This document shows, one piece after another, positions 46,539 through 53,504 of a stretch of DNA of 64,000 nucleotides (positions are counted from its first letter, which is position 1; the number at the start of each line of letters is the position of its first letter). This DNA is from an uncultured Clostridia bacterium (GTDB lineage: Bacteria > Bacillota > Clostridia > Oscillospirales > Ruminococcaceae). The notes under the pieces were generated by a model, which was not told where the DNA came from, did not search any database, and saw nothing but the letters and a program-made list of their open reading frames with translations. Position numbers and translations under genes: made by a program. The stretch lies in assembly GCA_947589185.1 (NCBI GenBank), contig CANQCK010000005.1, forward strand, positions 48,837 to 112,836, in the 5' to 3' direction.

Positions 46539-47484
46539 ACTTATACTTTGATGTAATACCTAAAAACTCTTCAAGGCATTTACCTGATTTCGTTACCTTT
46601 TTTGCCAGGCTCTTACCCAAATATCTGATATGCCACGATTCATATTTATACCCCGTAATTTTTTCTTTAGATTTCTGGTATCTGATTATAAAGCCGTATT
46701 TTGTACAATTTTTTGCGAGCCATTTTGCTTCTTTTGTATTATCAAATGTGCTGCTTGGGTTATTAATGTCAAATGCAAGACCTGTTTGGTGTTCAGAATA
46801 ACCTGCCCTTGCGGAATATGTATCTGCTTTTTCCTTTCCGTCTCTTGCTTTATAGTTGTTGTATAAGCTTTTTTGATAGGAGTATGACCTGAATCCGGAA
46901 GCTATAAAAAGATTTATACCGTCCTTATAAGCGGCAGACTGCATTTTCTGAAAGGCTTTATAGGCTTTTCTGTTTGTTCCCGGATTGTAAGCCTTTGGCA
47001 GTTTATATGTTTTATTGGCTATTAATATTCCGTCTATGTAGGTAACTCCGTGTACTTTTGATTTGCGTTTGTACACGGTCTTTTTTATTGTATTGGAATA
47101 TATATGTTCTGTGCTTTCGCCTGACTTTGAAATCGCTTTTACTTTATAGAAGTATGTTTTTCTCTCACCTTTATAGTCCTTGTCGGAGAAGGTGAGCGTA
47201 TCTGCGGTCACCTCAGCCAGTTTCTTGTATTTGCCGTTCTTTTTCTTAGAGCGGTATATTTTATATTCGTTTGCATTTTCAGCCTTTGTCCAATTGAGTT
47301 TCAGACTGCTTTTTTTAAGTTTAGCTGTCAGTAATGGTTTTGTTAATGATGTTTCAAAAGATTCTGCCGATACGGAATTGCTTTTTATTGAATAATTATT
47401 GTCGGAAGTAGCAGCTGTCATTAAAATTATTGCCCCCAGAGTAAAAATTGTGACAACAAGAGTTTTCATTCTGCTTTGTCTCAT
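46537..47484 (-). CDS. VanY-like D-alanyl-D-alanine carboxypeptidase with fibronectin III-like domain
   Basis: A 315-residue exported protein. Signal or anchor segment at 7-25; a fibronectin III-like domain at about 48-135 (LTAKLKKSSLKLNWTKAENA, YKIYRSKKKNGKYKKL); M15B peptidase from about 145 with zinc motifs SGFRSYSYQKSLY, SEHQTGLAFDI (His and Asp) and SWHIRYLG (His). It trims D-Ala-D-Ala termini of peptidoglycan precursors or muropeptides. RBS GGAAGTGA. Same strand as leuA but after its terminator. Confidence 0.9.
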   Translation of the reverse strand: MRQSRMKTLVVTIFTLGAIILMTAATSDNNYSIKSNSVSAESFETSLTKPLLTAKLKKSSLKLNWTKAENANEYKIYRSKKKNGKYKKLAEVTADTLTFSDKDYKGERKTYFYKVKAISKSGESTEHIYSNTIKKTVYKRKSKVHGVTYIDGILIANKTYKLPKAYNPGTNRKAYKAFQKMQSAAYKDGINLFIASGFRSYSYQKSLYNNYKARDGKEKADTYSARAGYSEHQTGLAFDINNPSSTFDNTKEAKWLAKNCTKYGFIIRYQKSKEKITGYKYESWHIRYLGKSLAKKVTKSGKCLEEFLGITSKYK

Positions 47485-47576
47485 TTTATCACTTCCTATA
47501 TATATTCAAAATTCTTAAATTTATTCATCTTTATTGTATTATATACCTTTTATTTAATGTTTACAATATTTTTACT

Positions 47577-47623
47577 GGAATAAAATCCGTTTCCGATTAT
47601 ATTCTCATACCGGAAACGGATTT
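47577..47623. terminator. Terminator of leuA
   Basis: Perfect 13-pair stem AAATCCGTTTCCG / CGGAAACGGATTT (47583-47595, 47611-47623), followed on the minus strand by TATTCC and on the plus strand by ATTTATTATAA. Confidence 0.88.
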
Positions 47624-47655
47624 ATTTATTATAAATTTATAAAGTTTTAATTCCG

Positions 47656-49329
47656 CTATAGGGGTTTTACAATTTTATTAATAGCTGAAACCAAAGCGAG
47701 AATAGACGAGTTTATAATATCAGTATCCCGTCCTGCACCCCAGAAGGTCTCTCCGTTATGCTCAATTCCCACATATGAAACAGCCTGCGATTTTGAAGTC
47801 TTTTCAAGCGAATGTTCATTGTAGTCTGCAATTGTGAAGTCAATTTTCAAAGCCTCTTTTAGTGCATTTGAAACAGCGTCAAGACGACCGTTTCCGTCCG
47901 CTTTATATGTTCCGACCTTATCTCTGCCCTTTATATCAGCAGTTACAAAGGCGGTGATTTTGCCGTCAGGCTGCTGAATATAATGCGACTCGATAACCTT
48001 AACAGGAGTATTTATATTCATATATCTTTCGCAGAAAATATCGTAAACCTCGTTAGGCATAAGCTCTTTGTGTTTGTGGTCAGAAACAGACTTTACCGAG
48101 TATCCAAAGTCCTCTCTCATTTTTTTAGGAAGATCGTATCCGTATTGCTGTTGAAGAAGAAATCCTATTCCGCCTTTGCCCGACTGCGAATTGATTCTTA
48201 TAACATCGCCCTCGTATTCTCTGCCTACGTCCTTTGGATCAAGCGGGAGATAAGGAACTGTCCAGTGGTCGGGGTCCCTTTCCTCACGCCACTTCATACC
48301 CTTTGCGATAGCGTCCTGATGCGAGCCTGAAAATGCTGCAAACACCAGTCTGCCGGCATACGGGGTACGCTCGTATACTTTCATTCTTGTAACTCTCTCG
48401 TATATCTCAACCAGCGACGGCATATCAGAAAAGTCGAGTTCTGGATCAACGCCGTGCGTATACATATTCATAGCCAGAGTTATAATATCAACATTTCCTG
48501 TTCTTTCGCCGTTTCCGAAGCAAGTACCTTCAATTCTATCAGCACCTGCGAGCAGACCTAGTTCGGAATCTGCAACTGCACAGCCTCTATCGTTATGCGG
48601 GTGAAGTGAAATAATAACATTCTCACGGTACTTCATATTGCTGCACATATATTCGATTTGCGAAGCATAAACGTGCGGCATTGACATCTCAACCGTTACA
48701 GGCAGATTGATTATAACCTTTCTTTCGGGCGTCGGCTGCCATACGTCCAGAACGGCATTGCATACCTCAAGAGCATACTCAGGCTCTGTTCCTGTGAAGC
48801 TCTCAGGCGAATATTCGAAAATGAAGTTGCCGTCAGTTTTTTGACGGTACTCCTCGCAGATTTTTGCACCGCTTACTGCAATTTCCTTTATCTCGTCCTT
48901 GCTCTTGCGGAAAACCTGTTCCCTCTGAGCGACAGACGTTGAATTATACAGATGTACTACTGCGTTTTTACAGCCTTCAAGAGCCTCAAATGTTTTCTTA
49001 ATGATGTGTTCTCTTGACTGCGTTAAAACCTGAATTCTTACGTCGTCGGGAATCATATTTCTCTCGATCAGAGTGCGGCAGAATTCGTATTCGGTTTCAG
49101 ATGCGGCAGGAAAGCCTATTTCTATCTCTTTAAAGCCTATTTTTACAAGGTGAGTGAAAAACTCCAGTTTCTCCTCCAGACTCATCGGAATGATAAGAGC
49201 CTGATTGCCGTCTCTCAAATCTACAGAGCACCACATAGGAGCGTGGTCTATGTATTCTTTTTTTGCCCAGTTAAGACATTCATAAGGCGGCATATAATAG
49301 CCTCTTTGGTATTTTTGTACGTTTTTCAT
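47656..49329 (-). CDS. leuA: 2-isopropylmalate synthase
   Basis: A 557-residue enzyme committing to leucine synthesis, of the longer type found in actinobacteria and fungi. The TIM barrel opens CSVDLRDGNQALI (metal and catalytic Arg-Asp) and holds SLHPHNDRGCAVADSELG with the His-x-His metal ligands. The C-terminal LeuA regulatory domain (about 430-557) ends with GRDTDIINSSILALVSAINK, so leucine feedback is expected. RBS GGGAGG. A T-box precedes it, so charged tRNA-Leu limits transcription. Confidence 0.95.
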   Translation of the reverse strand: MKNVQKYQRGYYMPPYECLNWAKKEYIDHAPMWCSVDLRDGNQALIIPMSLEEKLEFFTHLVKIGFKEIEIGFPAASETEYEFCRTLIERNMIPDDVRIQVLTQSREHIIKKTFEALEGCKNAVVHLYNSTSVAQREQVFRKSKDEIKEIAVSGAKICEEYRQKTDGNFIFEYSPESFTGTEPEYALEVCNAVLDVWQPTPERKVIINLPVTVEMSMPHVYASQIEYMCSNMKYRENVIISLHPHNDRGCAVADSELGLLAGADRIEGTCFGNGERTGNVDIITLAMNMYTHGVDPELDFSDMPSLVEIYERVTRMKVYERTPYAGRLVFAAFSGSHQDAIAKGMKWREERDPDHWTVPYLPLDPKDVGREYEGDVIRINSQSGKGGIGFLLQQQYGYDLPKKMREDFGYSVKSVSDHKHKELMPNEVYDIFCERYMNINTPVKVIESHYIQQPDGKITAFVTADIKGRDKVGTYKADGNGRLDAVSNALKEALKIDFTIADYNEHSLEKTSKSQAVSYVGIEHNGETFWGAGRDTDIINSSILALVSAINKIVKPL

Positions 49330-49399
49330 AATGATCCTCCCTTTACTTATAAATCATATACGCAGGTATTTCCTGCTTGCGAAATTTCATCGGTTAATC

Positions 49400-49668
49400 A
49401 AAAACGCCCGTCTCCGATAAAACAGAGACGAGCGAAATACCCGTGTTACCACTCTCATTTATGTACAGCTCACACTATACACCTCAGTCACATCTATCAA
49501 TGTGTTACTCTGTAACGGGAGTTCCCGTATGCAGCTAATTAATTCACCGCACCTGCTCAAGGACGAGTTATAGCCTTTCTCTAACACTGACTTGCACCGA
49601 CCGTCAGTTCTCTGTGCTTAGAAGTAAAAGCCTTTGCTTCCTATCAAAGCATTTAAAATTATTGAAAG
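49400..49668 (-). promoter_or_regulatory. T-box leader of leuA
   Basis: The minus strand carries the T-box sequence GAGAGTGGTAACACGGG (49442-49458), whose TGGT would pair with an uncharged tRNA end ACCA, as in tRNA-Leu. Stem I features (CAGAGAACTGACGG, GTCGGTGCAAGTC) lie at about 49590-49625. A CTC at 49565-49567 is a candidate Leu specifier. The terminator CGCTCGTCTC/GGAGACGGGCG at 49405-49434 ends in TTTTT. Confidence 0.88.
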
Positions 49669-49675
49669 TATTTAT

Positions 49676-49704
49676 AGTATATTACATATTTTATGATTTG
49701 TCAA
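49676..49704 (-). promoter_or_regulatory. Promoter of leuA
   Basis: Minus strand: TTGACA (49699-49704), 17 bases, TATACT (49676-49681). Confidence 0.82.
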
Positions 49705-49747
49705 GCATTTTGTTATAAATTTTTCTAAAAACTTTTTTGAAAAAAGT

Positions 49748-49776
49748 CTTGACAAAGACGTTTTTATCCTTTATAA
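49748..49776 (+). promoter_or_regulatory. Promoter of tRNA-Pro
   Basis: TTGACA (49748-49753), 17 bases, TATAAT (49771-49776). Confidence 0.85.
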
Positions 49777-49831
49777 TTATATAGCTGTCAAACGGTTTGC
49801 GAAATTTAGCACTGTTTGACTTTACATAGAT

Positions 49832-49908
49832 CGGGATGTAACTCAGTTTGGTAGAGTGCTTGGTTTGGGACCAAGATGCCGCAGGTTCAAGTCCTGTCAT
49901 CCCGACCA
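49832..49908 (+). tRNA. tRNA-Pro (UGG)
   Basis: 77 bases including encoded CCA. Acceptor CGGGATG pairs with CATCCCG; anticodon arm CTTGG-TTTGGGA-CCAAG gives anticodon TGG; T-loop in CAGGTTCAAGTCCTG. Confidence 0.97.
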
Positions 49909-49967
49909 GCGGCGAGCCGCCGCAGGCTGTTTACGTTTTATATTTGTTGAACGTAAATCTTTTATTC
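49909..49967 (+). terminator. GGCGAGCCGCC-type hairpin terminator, copy 1
   Basis: GGCG-AGC-CGCC (49911-49921) followed by TTTACGTT / AACGTAAA (49930-49937, 49950-49957) and TCTTTTATT, directly after tRNA-Pro. A related copy lies at 50737-50795. Confidence 0.75.
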
Positions 49968-50043
49968 CTCGCATTTTTACTTTTGTTAATAGGTAATTAA
50001 TTGCTAGTAGTAAAAAAATTAGGGATATTTTGTATTTAAAGTC

Positions 50044-50072
50044 TTGACAACTTGTTTAGACTATGTTATAAT
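50044..50072 (+). promoter_or_regulatory. Promoter of the tRNA-Thr/tRNA-Tyr unit
   Basis: TTGACA (50044-50049), 17 bases, TATAAT (50067-50072), 18 bases before tRNA-Thr. Confidence 0.85.
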
Positions 50073-50090
50073 CAACCTTGCGTTATTTAA

Positions 50091-50166
50091 GCTGGTGTAG
50101 CTCAGTTGGTAGAGCAGCTGATTTGTAATCAGCAGGTCGGGGGTTCAAGTCCGTCCACCAGCTCCA
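50091..50166 (+). tRNA. tRNA-Thr (UGU)
   Basis: 76 bases with encoded CCA. Acceptor GCTGGTG / CACCAGC; anticodon arm GCTGA-TTTGTAA-TCAGC gives anticodon TGT. The T stem GGGGG / CCGTC has one G-G mismatch and one G-U pair. Confidence 0.95.
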
Positions 50167-50541
50167 TTTTATGCTTATAAGGTCAATTAGGGTTAAATCT
50201 TATTCAGTTTATTTGCTGAGTTAGGACTTGAACCCGAAAGGGCAAAAAGCGTTTAGAAAGGTTGACGGTGTCAAGCTTTTAGCTTTTTGGTCGCAGCGAC
50301 TTTAGGAGCAAGACGCAGGTGCGTAGCACCGTCCGTCCACCAGCTCCATTTTATGCTTATAAGGTCAATTAGGGTTAAATCTTATTCGGTTTATTTGCTG
50401 AGTTAGGACTTGAACCCAAAAGGGCAAAAAGCGTTTAGAAAGGTTGACGGTGTCAAGCTTTTAGCTTTTTGGTCGCAGCGACTTTAGGAGCAAGACACAG
50501 GTGCGCAGCACCGTCCGTCCACCAGCTCCATTTTATGCTTA
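50149..50541 (+). repeat. Two tandem 182-base repeats ending in the tRNA-Thr 3' end
   Basis: Units 50149-50330 and 50331-50512 differ at only four positions; a third, 29-base partial copy follows (50513-50541). Each unit begins with the last 18 bases of tRNA-Thr including CCA plus 11 trailing bases. Inside each unit are hairpins (GGTGC-GTA-GCACC; GTCG-CAG-CGAC; GACGGTG pairing with CACCGTC) and GGACTTGAACCC (50224-50235, 50406-50417), the exact complement of the tRNA T-arm GGGTTCAAGTCC. No protein frame is convincing. The whole lies between tRNA-Thr and tRNA-Tyr, presumably in one precursor RNA. Confidence 0.9.
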
Positions 50542-50550
50542 ATTTAATAC

Positions 50551-50635
50551 GGAAGAGTTCCCGAGTGGCCAAAGGGGGCAGACTGTAAATCTGTTGCTTT
50601 ACGCTTCGGTGGTTCGAATCCACCCTCTTCCACCA
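50551..50635 (+). tRNA. tRNA-Tyr (GUA)
   Basis: 85 bases with encoded CCA and a long variable arm. Acceptor GGAAGAG / CTCTTCC; anticodon loop CTGTAAA gives GTA; T-loop in GGTGGTTCGAATCCACC. Confidence 0.96.
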
Positions 50636-50656
50636 GCAACGATGACGTTGCATCCG

Positions 50657-50688
50657 GTCCGTGCACCAACAAGTGCGTGGACTTTTTT
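50657..50688 (+). terminator. Terminator of the tRNA unit
   Basis: GTCCGTGCAC / GTGCGTGGAC (4+4 pairs around an internal mismatch) followed by TTTTTT. A small hairpin GCAACG-ATGA-CGTTGC precedes it at 50636-50651. Confidence 0.75.
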
Positions 50689-50736
50689 ATTTATGCTCAC
50701 GCTAGTAGTTACATCTCTTATCTAAGCATTAAAATT

Positions 50737-50795
50737 GGCGAGCCGCCGGAGCCTGTTCGCGTTTCACATTCTGTGGAACGTGAATTTTTTATGTC
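50737..50795 (+). terminator. GGCGAGCCGCC-type hairpin terminator, copy 2
   Basis: GGCGAGCCGCC followed by TTCGCGTT / AACGTGAA and TTTTTT. Compared with copy 1 the stem changes T-A to C-G and A-T to G-U at two positions, so pairing is kept. Confidence 0.65.
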
Positions 50796-50852
50796 CATAA
50801 GGGAGTAGTTTTTGATTTTAGAGGCTCAGAACATCTTTTTATGTTTTATTTT

Positions 50853-50921
50853 TGCAGGTCACGACAAAATAATGCAGGTTACGACAAAATTCTTGATTTT
50901 ATACGCTGTCTGATGTAAAAT
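50853..50921 (+). promoter_or_regulatory. LytTR-type direct repeats and promoter, copy 1
   Basis: TGCAGGTCACGACAAAAT (50853-50870) and TGCAGGTTACGACAAAAT (50873-50890), period 20, followed two bases later by TTGATT (50893-50898), 17 bases, TAAAAT (50916-50921). The arrangement of direct repeats abutting the -35 is what LytTR activators use. The 530-base gap 50689-51219 otherwise holds a structured leader and a second promoter. Confidence 0.75.
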
Positions 50922-50935
50922 AACTCGCACAAAAA

Positions 50936-50995
50936 AGGCAAAACTATTTGATAGAACAAAGATTATCTTGTTAAATGTTGCCTAAATAGTAGGAG
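50936..50995 (+). promoter_or_regulatory. Candidate pseudoknot leader with ribosome site
   Basis: AGGCAA (50936-50941) can pair with TTGCCT (50978-50983), and ACTATTT (50943-50949) with AAATAGT (50984-50990); the two stems cross, as in a pseudoknot. An inner hairpin AACAA/TTGTT lies at 50955-50972. AGGAG follows at once (50991-50995), with TTG 51005 opening only four codons and GTG 51010 opening twelve. Confidence 0.35.
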
Positions 50996-51052
50996 AAAAA
51001 TATATTGGCGTGTCTGTGACCAAAGATATACAATCAGTAAAAAAATAAGTGC

Positions 51053-51081
51053 TTGACAAATTAATTATTAGTTGTTATAAC
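51053..51081 (+). promoter_or_regulatory. Promoter ahead of the G-tract small gene
   Basis: TTGACA (51053-51058), 17 bases, TATAAC (51076-51081); leader of about 130 bases to the ATG at 51220. Confidence 0.7.
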
Positions 51082-51219
51082 TAAATTAAAGTATACCTCG
51101 CATTCACAAGCGGTGAAAGCCTCTTGGTTTTTCAGTGGGGATATATTGAAAACTGAAAACTTTGAATGATTTGGTATGGTTCTTAAGTGGACTTCATAAA
51201 TTCAGAGGAAGTGAAAGTT

Positions 51220-51315
51220 ATGTGCAATATGTTCGCCCCAATATATGGAAACGGGGGGGGGGGCTGCTTAGTAGCTCTTATTTGGATTGCACAGGTTTCG
51301 TATTATGGGACGTAG
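51220..51315 (+). CDS. Putative 31-residue peptide with an 11-G tract (possible phase-variable signal peptide)
   Basis: Start ATG has AGAGGAAGTG upstream at good spacing. The product begins MCNMFAPIYGN, has GGGGC encoded by an uninterrupted run of eleven G (51253-51263), then a hydrophobic stretch CLVALIWIAQVSYYG. The stop codon lies inside the left arm of a strong terminator. One G fewer would stop the frame a few codons later; one more would fuse it to a frame running to 51374, over the regulator start. The position just ahead of a LytTR regulator and GHKL kinases suggests a secreted signal or a substrate, but there is no AgrB-like protease and no family match. Coding is not proven. Confidence 0.5.
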   Translation: MCNMFAPIYGNGGGGCLVALIWIAQVSYYGT

Positions 51316-51341
51316 TACGCTTAGGCGTACTGCGTCTTTTT
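51309..51341 (+). terminator. Strong terminator between the peptide frame and the regulator gene
   Basis: GACG-T-AGTACGC / GCGTACT-G-CGTC, loop TTAG, followed by TTTTT. It would make an abundant short RNA and leave the regulator to read-through. Confidence 0.88.
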
Positions 51342-51361
51342 ATCGTAAGGAGGGCTGAGAT

Positions 51362-52105
51362 TTGCTTAGAGTAGCGGTTGTTGATGATGAAAGCGGATTT
51401 TTGAAATATGCGAACGATTTGCTTCGTCAGGAAATAAGTAAGTATTTTGATGACGTAGTTATTGAACAGTTTACCGGCGGTGAAGAGCTTTTGAACAGAC
51501 ACAGATTTAACTCCTTTGATGTTGTTTTTTTAGATATTGATATGCCTCAGATCACCGGATTTGATGTTGCAGAAGAACTTAGAAAACAAAGAAATGACTG
51601 CTATATTGTTTTTATTACCAGTCATTCTGAGTTAGTTTACGACAGTATGGATTTTCAGCCGTTCAATTTTGTTCAGAAAGGAAATCTTAAGCAGTTTCAA
51701 AAAAAGCTGTCAGATGTTATATGCAAATTGACTTTACATTTCAAGCAACATAAGAAAATGGTTCTTTACGATAAAAAGCAAGGACGTTTTAGCGTGTCAT
51801 ACAGCGATGTTTTGTATATTGAAAGTGATGACCACTATGTAAGGTATTATATTCTTGGAGTAAAGCCTAAAAGAATATTTTACGTTATGGTTCGGTCTAA
51901 TATCAGTGAATTGGAAAAAGAACTCTCGGAATATGATTTTGTAAGAATACACAAAAAGTATCTGGTTAATCTTAAACACGTTTTTAATTTAGATATGAAA
52001 AACGATCAATGCGTTTTTAAACATGATTTTAGTTTGCCTATGAGCAGAAATTTAAAGCACTTGGTTGATGAAAAATTTACTGAATATTTAAAGCAAACCC
52101 TATGA
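51362..52105 (+). CDS. LytTR-family response regulator (AgrA/LytR-like)
   Basis: A 247-residue regulator: receiver domain (1-120) with acidic pocket VVDDESG and phospho-acceptor Asp in VVFLDIDMPQ, and Thr/Ser-Lys equivalents FITSH and FVQKG; then a LytTR DNA-binding domain (about 140-245: YIESDDHYVRYYI, FVRIHKKYLVNLKHV). TTG start at 51362 with AAGGAGGG seven bases upstream. The kinase genes follow. Its likely targets are the 20-base-period direct repeats at 50853 and 55589. Confidence 0.94.
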   Translation: MLRVAVVDDESGFLKYANDLLRQEISKYFDDVVIEQFTGGEELLNRHRFNSFDVVFLDIDMPQITGFDVAEELRKQRNDCYIVFITSHSELVYDSMDFQPFNFVQKGNLKQFQKKLSDVICKLTLHFKQHKKMVLYDKKQGRFSVSYSDVLYIESDDHYVRYYILGVKPKRIFYVMVRSNISELEKELSEYDFVRIHKKYLVNLKHVFNLDMKNDQCVFKHDFSLPMSRNLKHLVDEKFTEYLKQTL

Positions 52106-52171
52106 GTGTTTTTATTAATATTTATAAGATTTGAGCAAAAAGTATAACTGAAAAAATTCAGAGGTGTTATA

Positions 52172-53440
52172 ATGGAAGGCTTAATCTATTTAATTATTAA
52201 TGTTTTAAGGGTGTATGCAATCTGTATTTTAATAGGTGTATTTTTTCAGAAAAAAGACATTAGCAAATGGGTGTTTTTGTTTTCTTACATTGTGTTTTTT
52301 GCTGTCAATTCTTTTCTGTATCTAAGGTTTAATACTGTTATCGTTAATATAGCGTCAAATCTTATACCGATTTTTTTAATTACATTTCTATATAACTCAA
52401 AGATATGGAAAAAGGCTTTTGTTACATTTCTTATTTATGCTATGGCTATGTTTTGGGACAGTGTTGTATATGCTGTTTTTTATGCGTTGCATATGGAAAA
52501 TGTTTTAGTGAGTATGTTTGTGTCAACATTAATGTTGTTTGCAACTGCACTGTTTGGACGCAGCTTTATGAAACAAAGACTTCAGGTTCCGTCTGCTATT
52601 AAGGCAATTTATTATTTTGTACTTGTTTTTATTCCTTTGGGAAGCATAATTATAGGGTACCTGGCAATGCTGCCGTGGAATATAAAGTCTTTAATAATTG
52701 CCGTTATATTGCTTCTGTTGAACTTCTTTGTGTTCTATCTGTTTGACCAGATAATTATTTCATACAAAAATCAGCATGAACTGGATTTACAGAAAAAGCA
52801 GAATGAAATACTTAAACTGCAGGAGCAGTACAGCAGACAGTATGTTAAAAATGCAGATCAGCAGTATGATTCGATAAGAAAAATACGTCACGATATGAAA
52901 GATCAGCTTTCGGTAGTTTATGCTATGCTGTCTGAAGGAAGAATGAATGACGCTATGGATTATATCAGCAGGAACGTAGATATAATTTCATCACATTATA
53001 ATATTATAAATACGGACAGTATTATTGTAAATGCAGTGGTCAATTCAAAATTTACCGTTGCTGAAACAGTAGGTATAAACGTACAATGCAGCACAGTAAA
53101 GAAATTTGACGGCATAGATGAAATGGATCTTTGCAATATATTAAGCAATATGCTTGATAATGCAATAACCGCGTGTATGAAAATTCCAGAAGATAAAGAA
53201 AGATTTGTAACGCTCGAAATAAGCTGTGAAAATAAAATATATCGGTTTGTAGTAAAAAATTCAATAAACGGATCTGTGCTTAAAAATAACAGAAAACTTT
53301 TAACTTCCAAAAGTGATAAGAAGCATCACGGGTTCGGAGTAAAAATAATCAGAGAAATTGCAGGCAAATATAAAGGGCGCTGTGAATTCTTTGAGCAGGA
53401 AAATGTATTCTGTTGTATGGTTACCTTAATGGCAAAATAA
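52172..53440 (+). CDS. GHKL sensor histidine kinase 1 (AgrC-like)
   Basis: A 422-residue kinase. Residues 1-205 hold about six transmembrane helices forming the sensor; a coiled coil at 210-235 (ELDLQKKQNEILKLQEQYS) leads to the phospho-acceptor His in KIRHDMKDQL near residue 238; N-box in NMLDNAITAC near 326; G-box in KKHHGFGVKIIREIAG near 385. RBS GAGGTG. From residue 170 onward it is nearly identical to kinase 2, while the sensor halves have diverged. Confidence 0.93.
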   Translation: MEGLIYLIINVLRVYAICILIGVFFQKKDISKWVFLFSYIVFFAVNSFLYLRFNTVIVNIASNLIPIFLITFLYNSKIWKKAFVTFLIYAMAMFWDSVVYAVFYALHMENVLVSMFVSTLMLFATALFGRSFMKQRLQVPSAIKAIYYFVLVFIPLGSIIIGYLAMLPWNIKSLIIAVILLLLNFFVFYLFDQIIISYKNQHELDLQKKQNEILKLQEQYSRQYVKNADQQYDSIRKIRHDMKDQLSVVYAMLSEGRMNDAMDYISRNVDIISSHYNIINTDSIIVNAVVNSKFTVAETVGINVQCSTVKKFDGIDEMDLCNILSNMLDNAITACMKIPEDKERFVTLEISCENKIYRFVVKNSINGSVLKNNRKLLTSKSDKKHHGFGVKIIREIAGKYKGRCEFFEQENVFCCMVTLMAK

Positions 53441-53504
53441 ATTAATTCAAATAAGACGTTCTGAGTATTAAATGTTTATTGTTATTTTTTTGGGGGTGTC
53501 TTAA

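Noticed and set aside
49150..49515. Plus-strand frame over the leuA start and T-box
   Set aside because: Opposite to leuA and across a structured RNA; not coding.
50091..50166. T-stem mismatch in tRNA-Thr taken as sign of a pseudogene
   Set aside because: All other stems, the anticodon and CCA are intact and the promoter is strong; similar T-arm sequences occur in clostridial tRNA-Thr.
50149..50541. Tandem repeats considered as a CRISPR array
   Set aside because: Units are 182 bases and contiguous, with no short repeat/variable spacer pattern and no cas genes.
50453..50653. Minus-strand 66-codon frame over tRNA-Tyr and the repeat
   Set aside because: It reads through the antisense of a tRNA and repeated DNA; no ribosome site.
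51162..51374. 70-codon frame across the G-tract region, overlapping the regulator start
   Set aside because: No good ribosome site at its start; the 31-codon frame at 51220 has a better one. It matters only as the frame reached if the G tract changes length.
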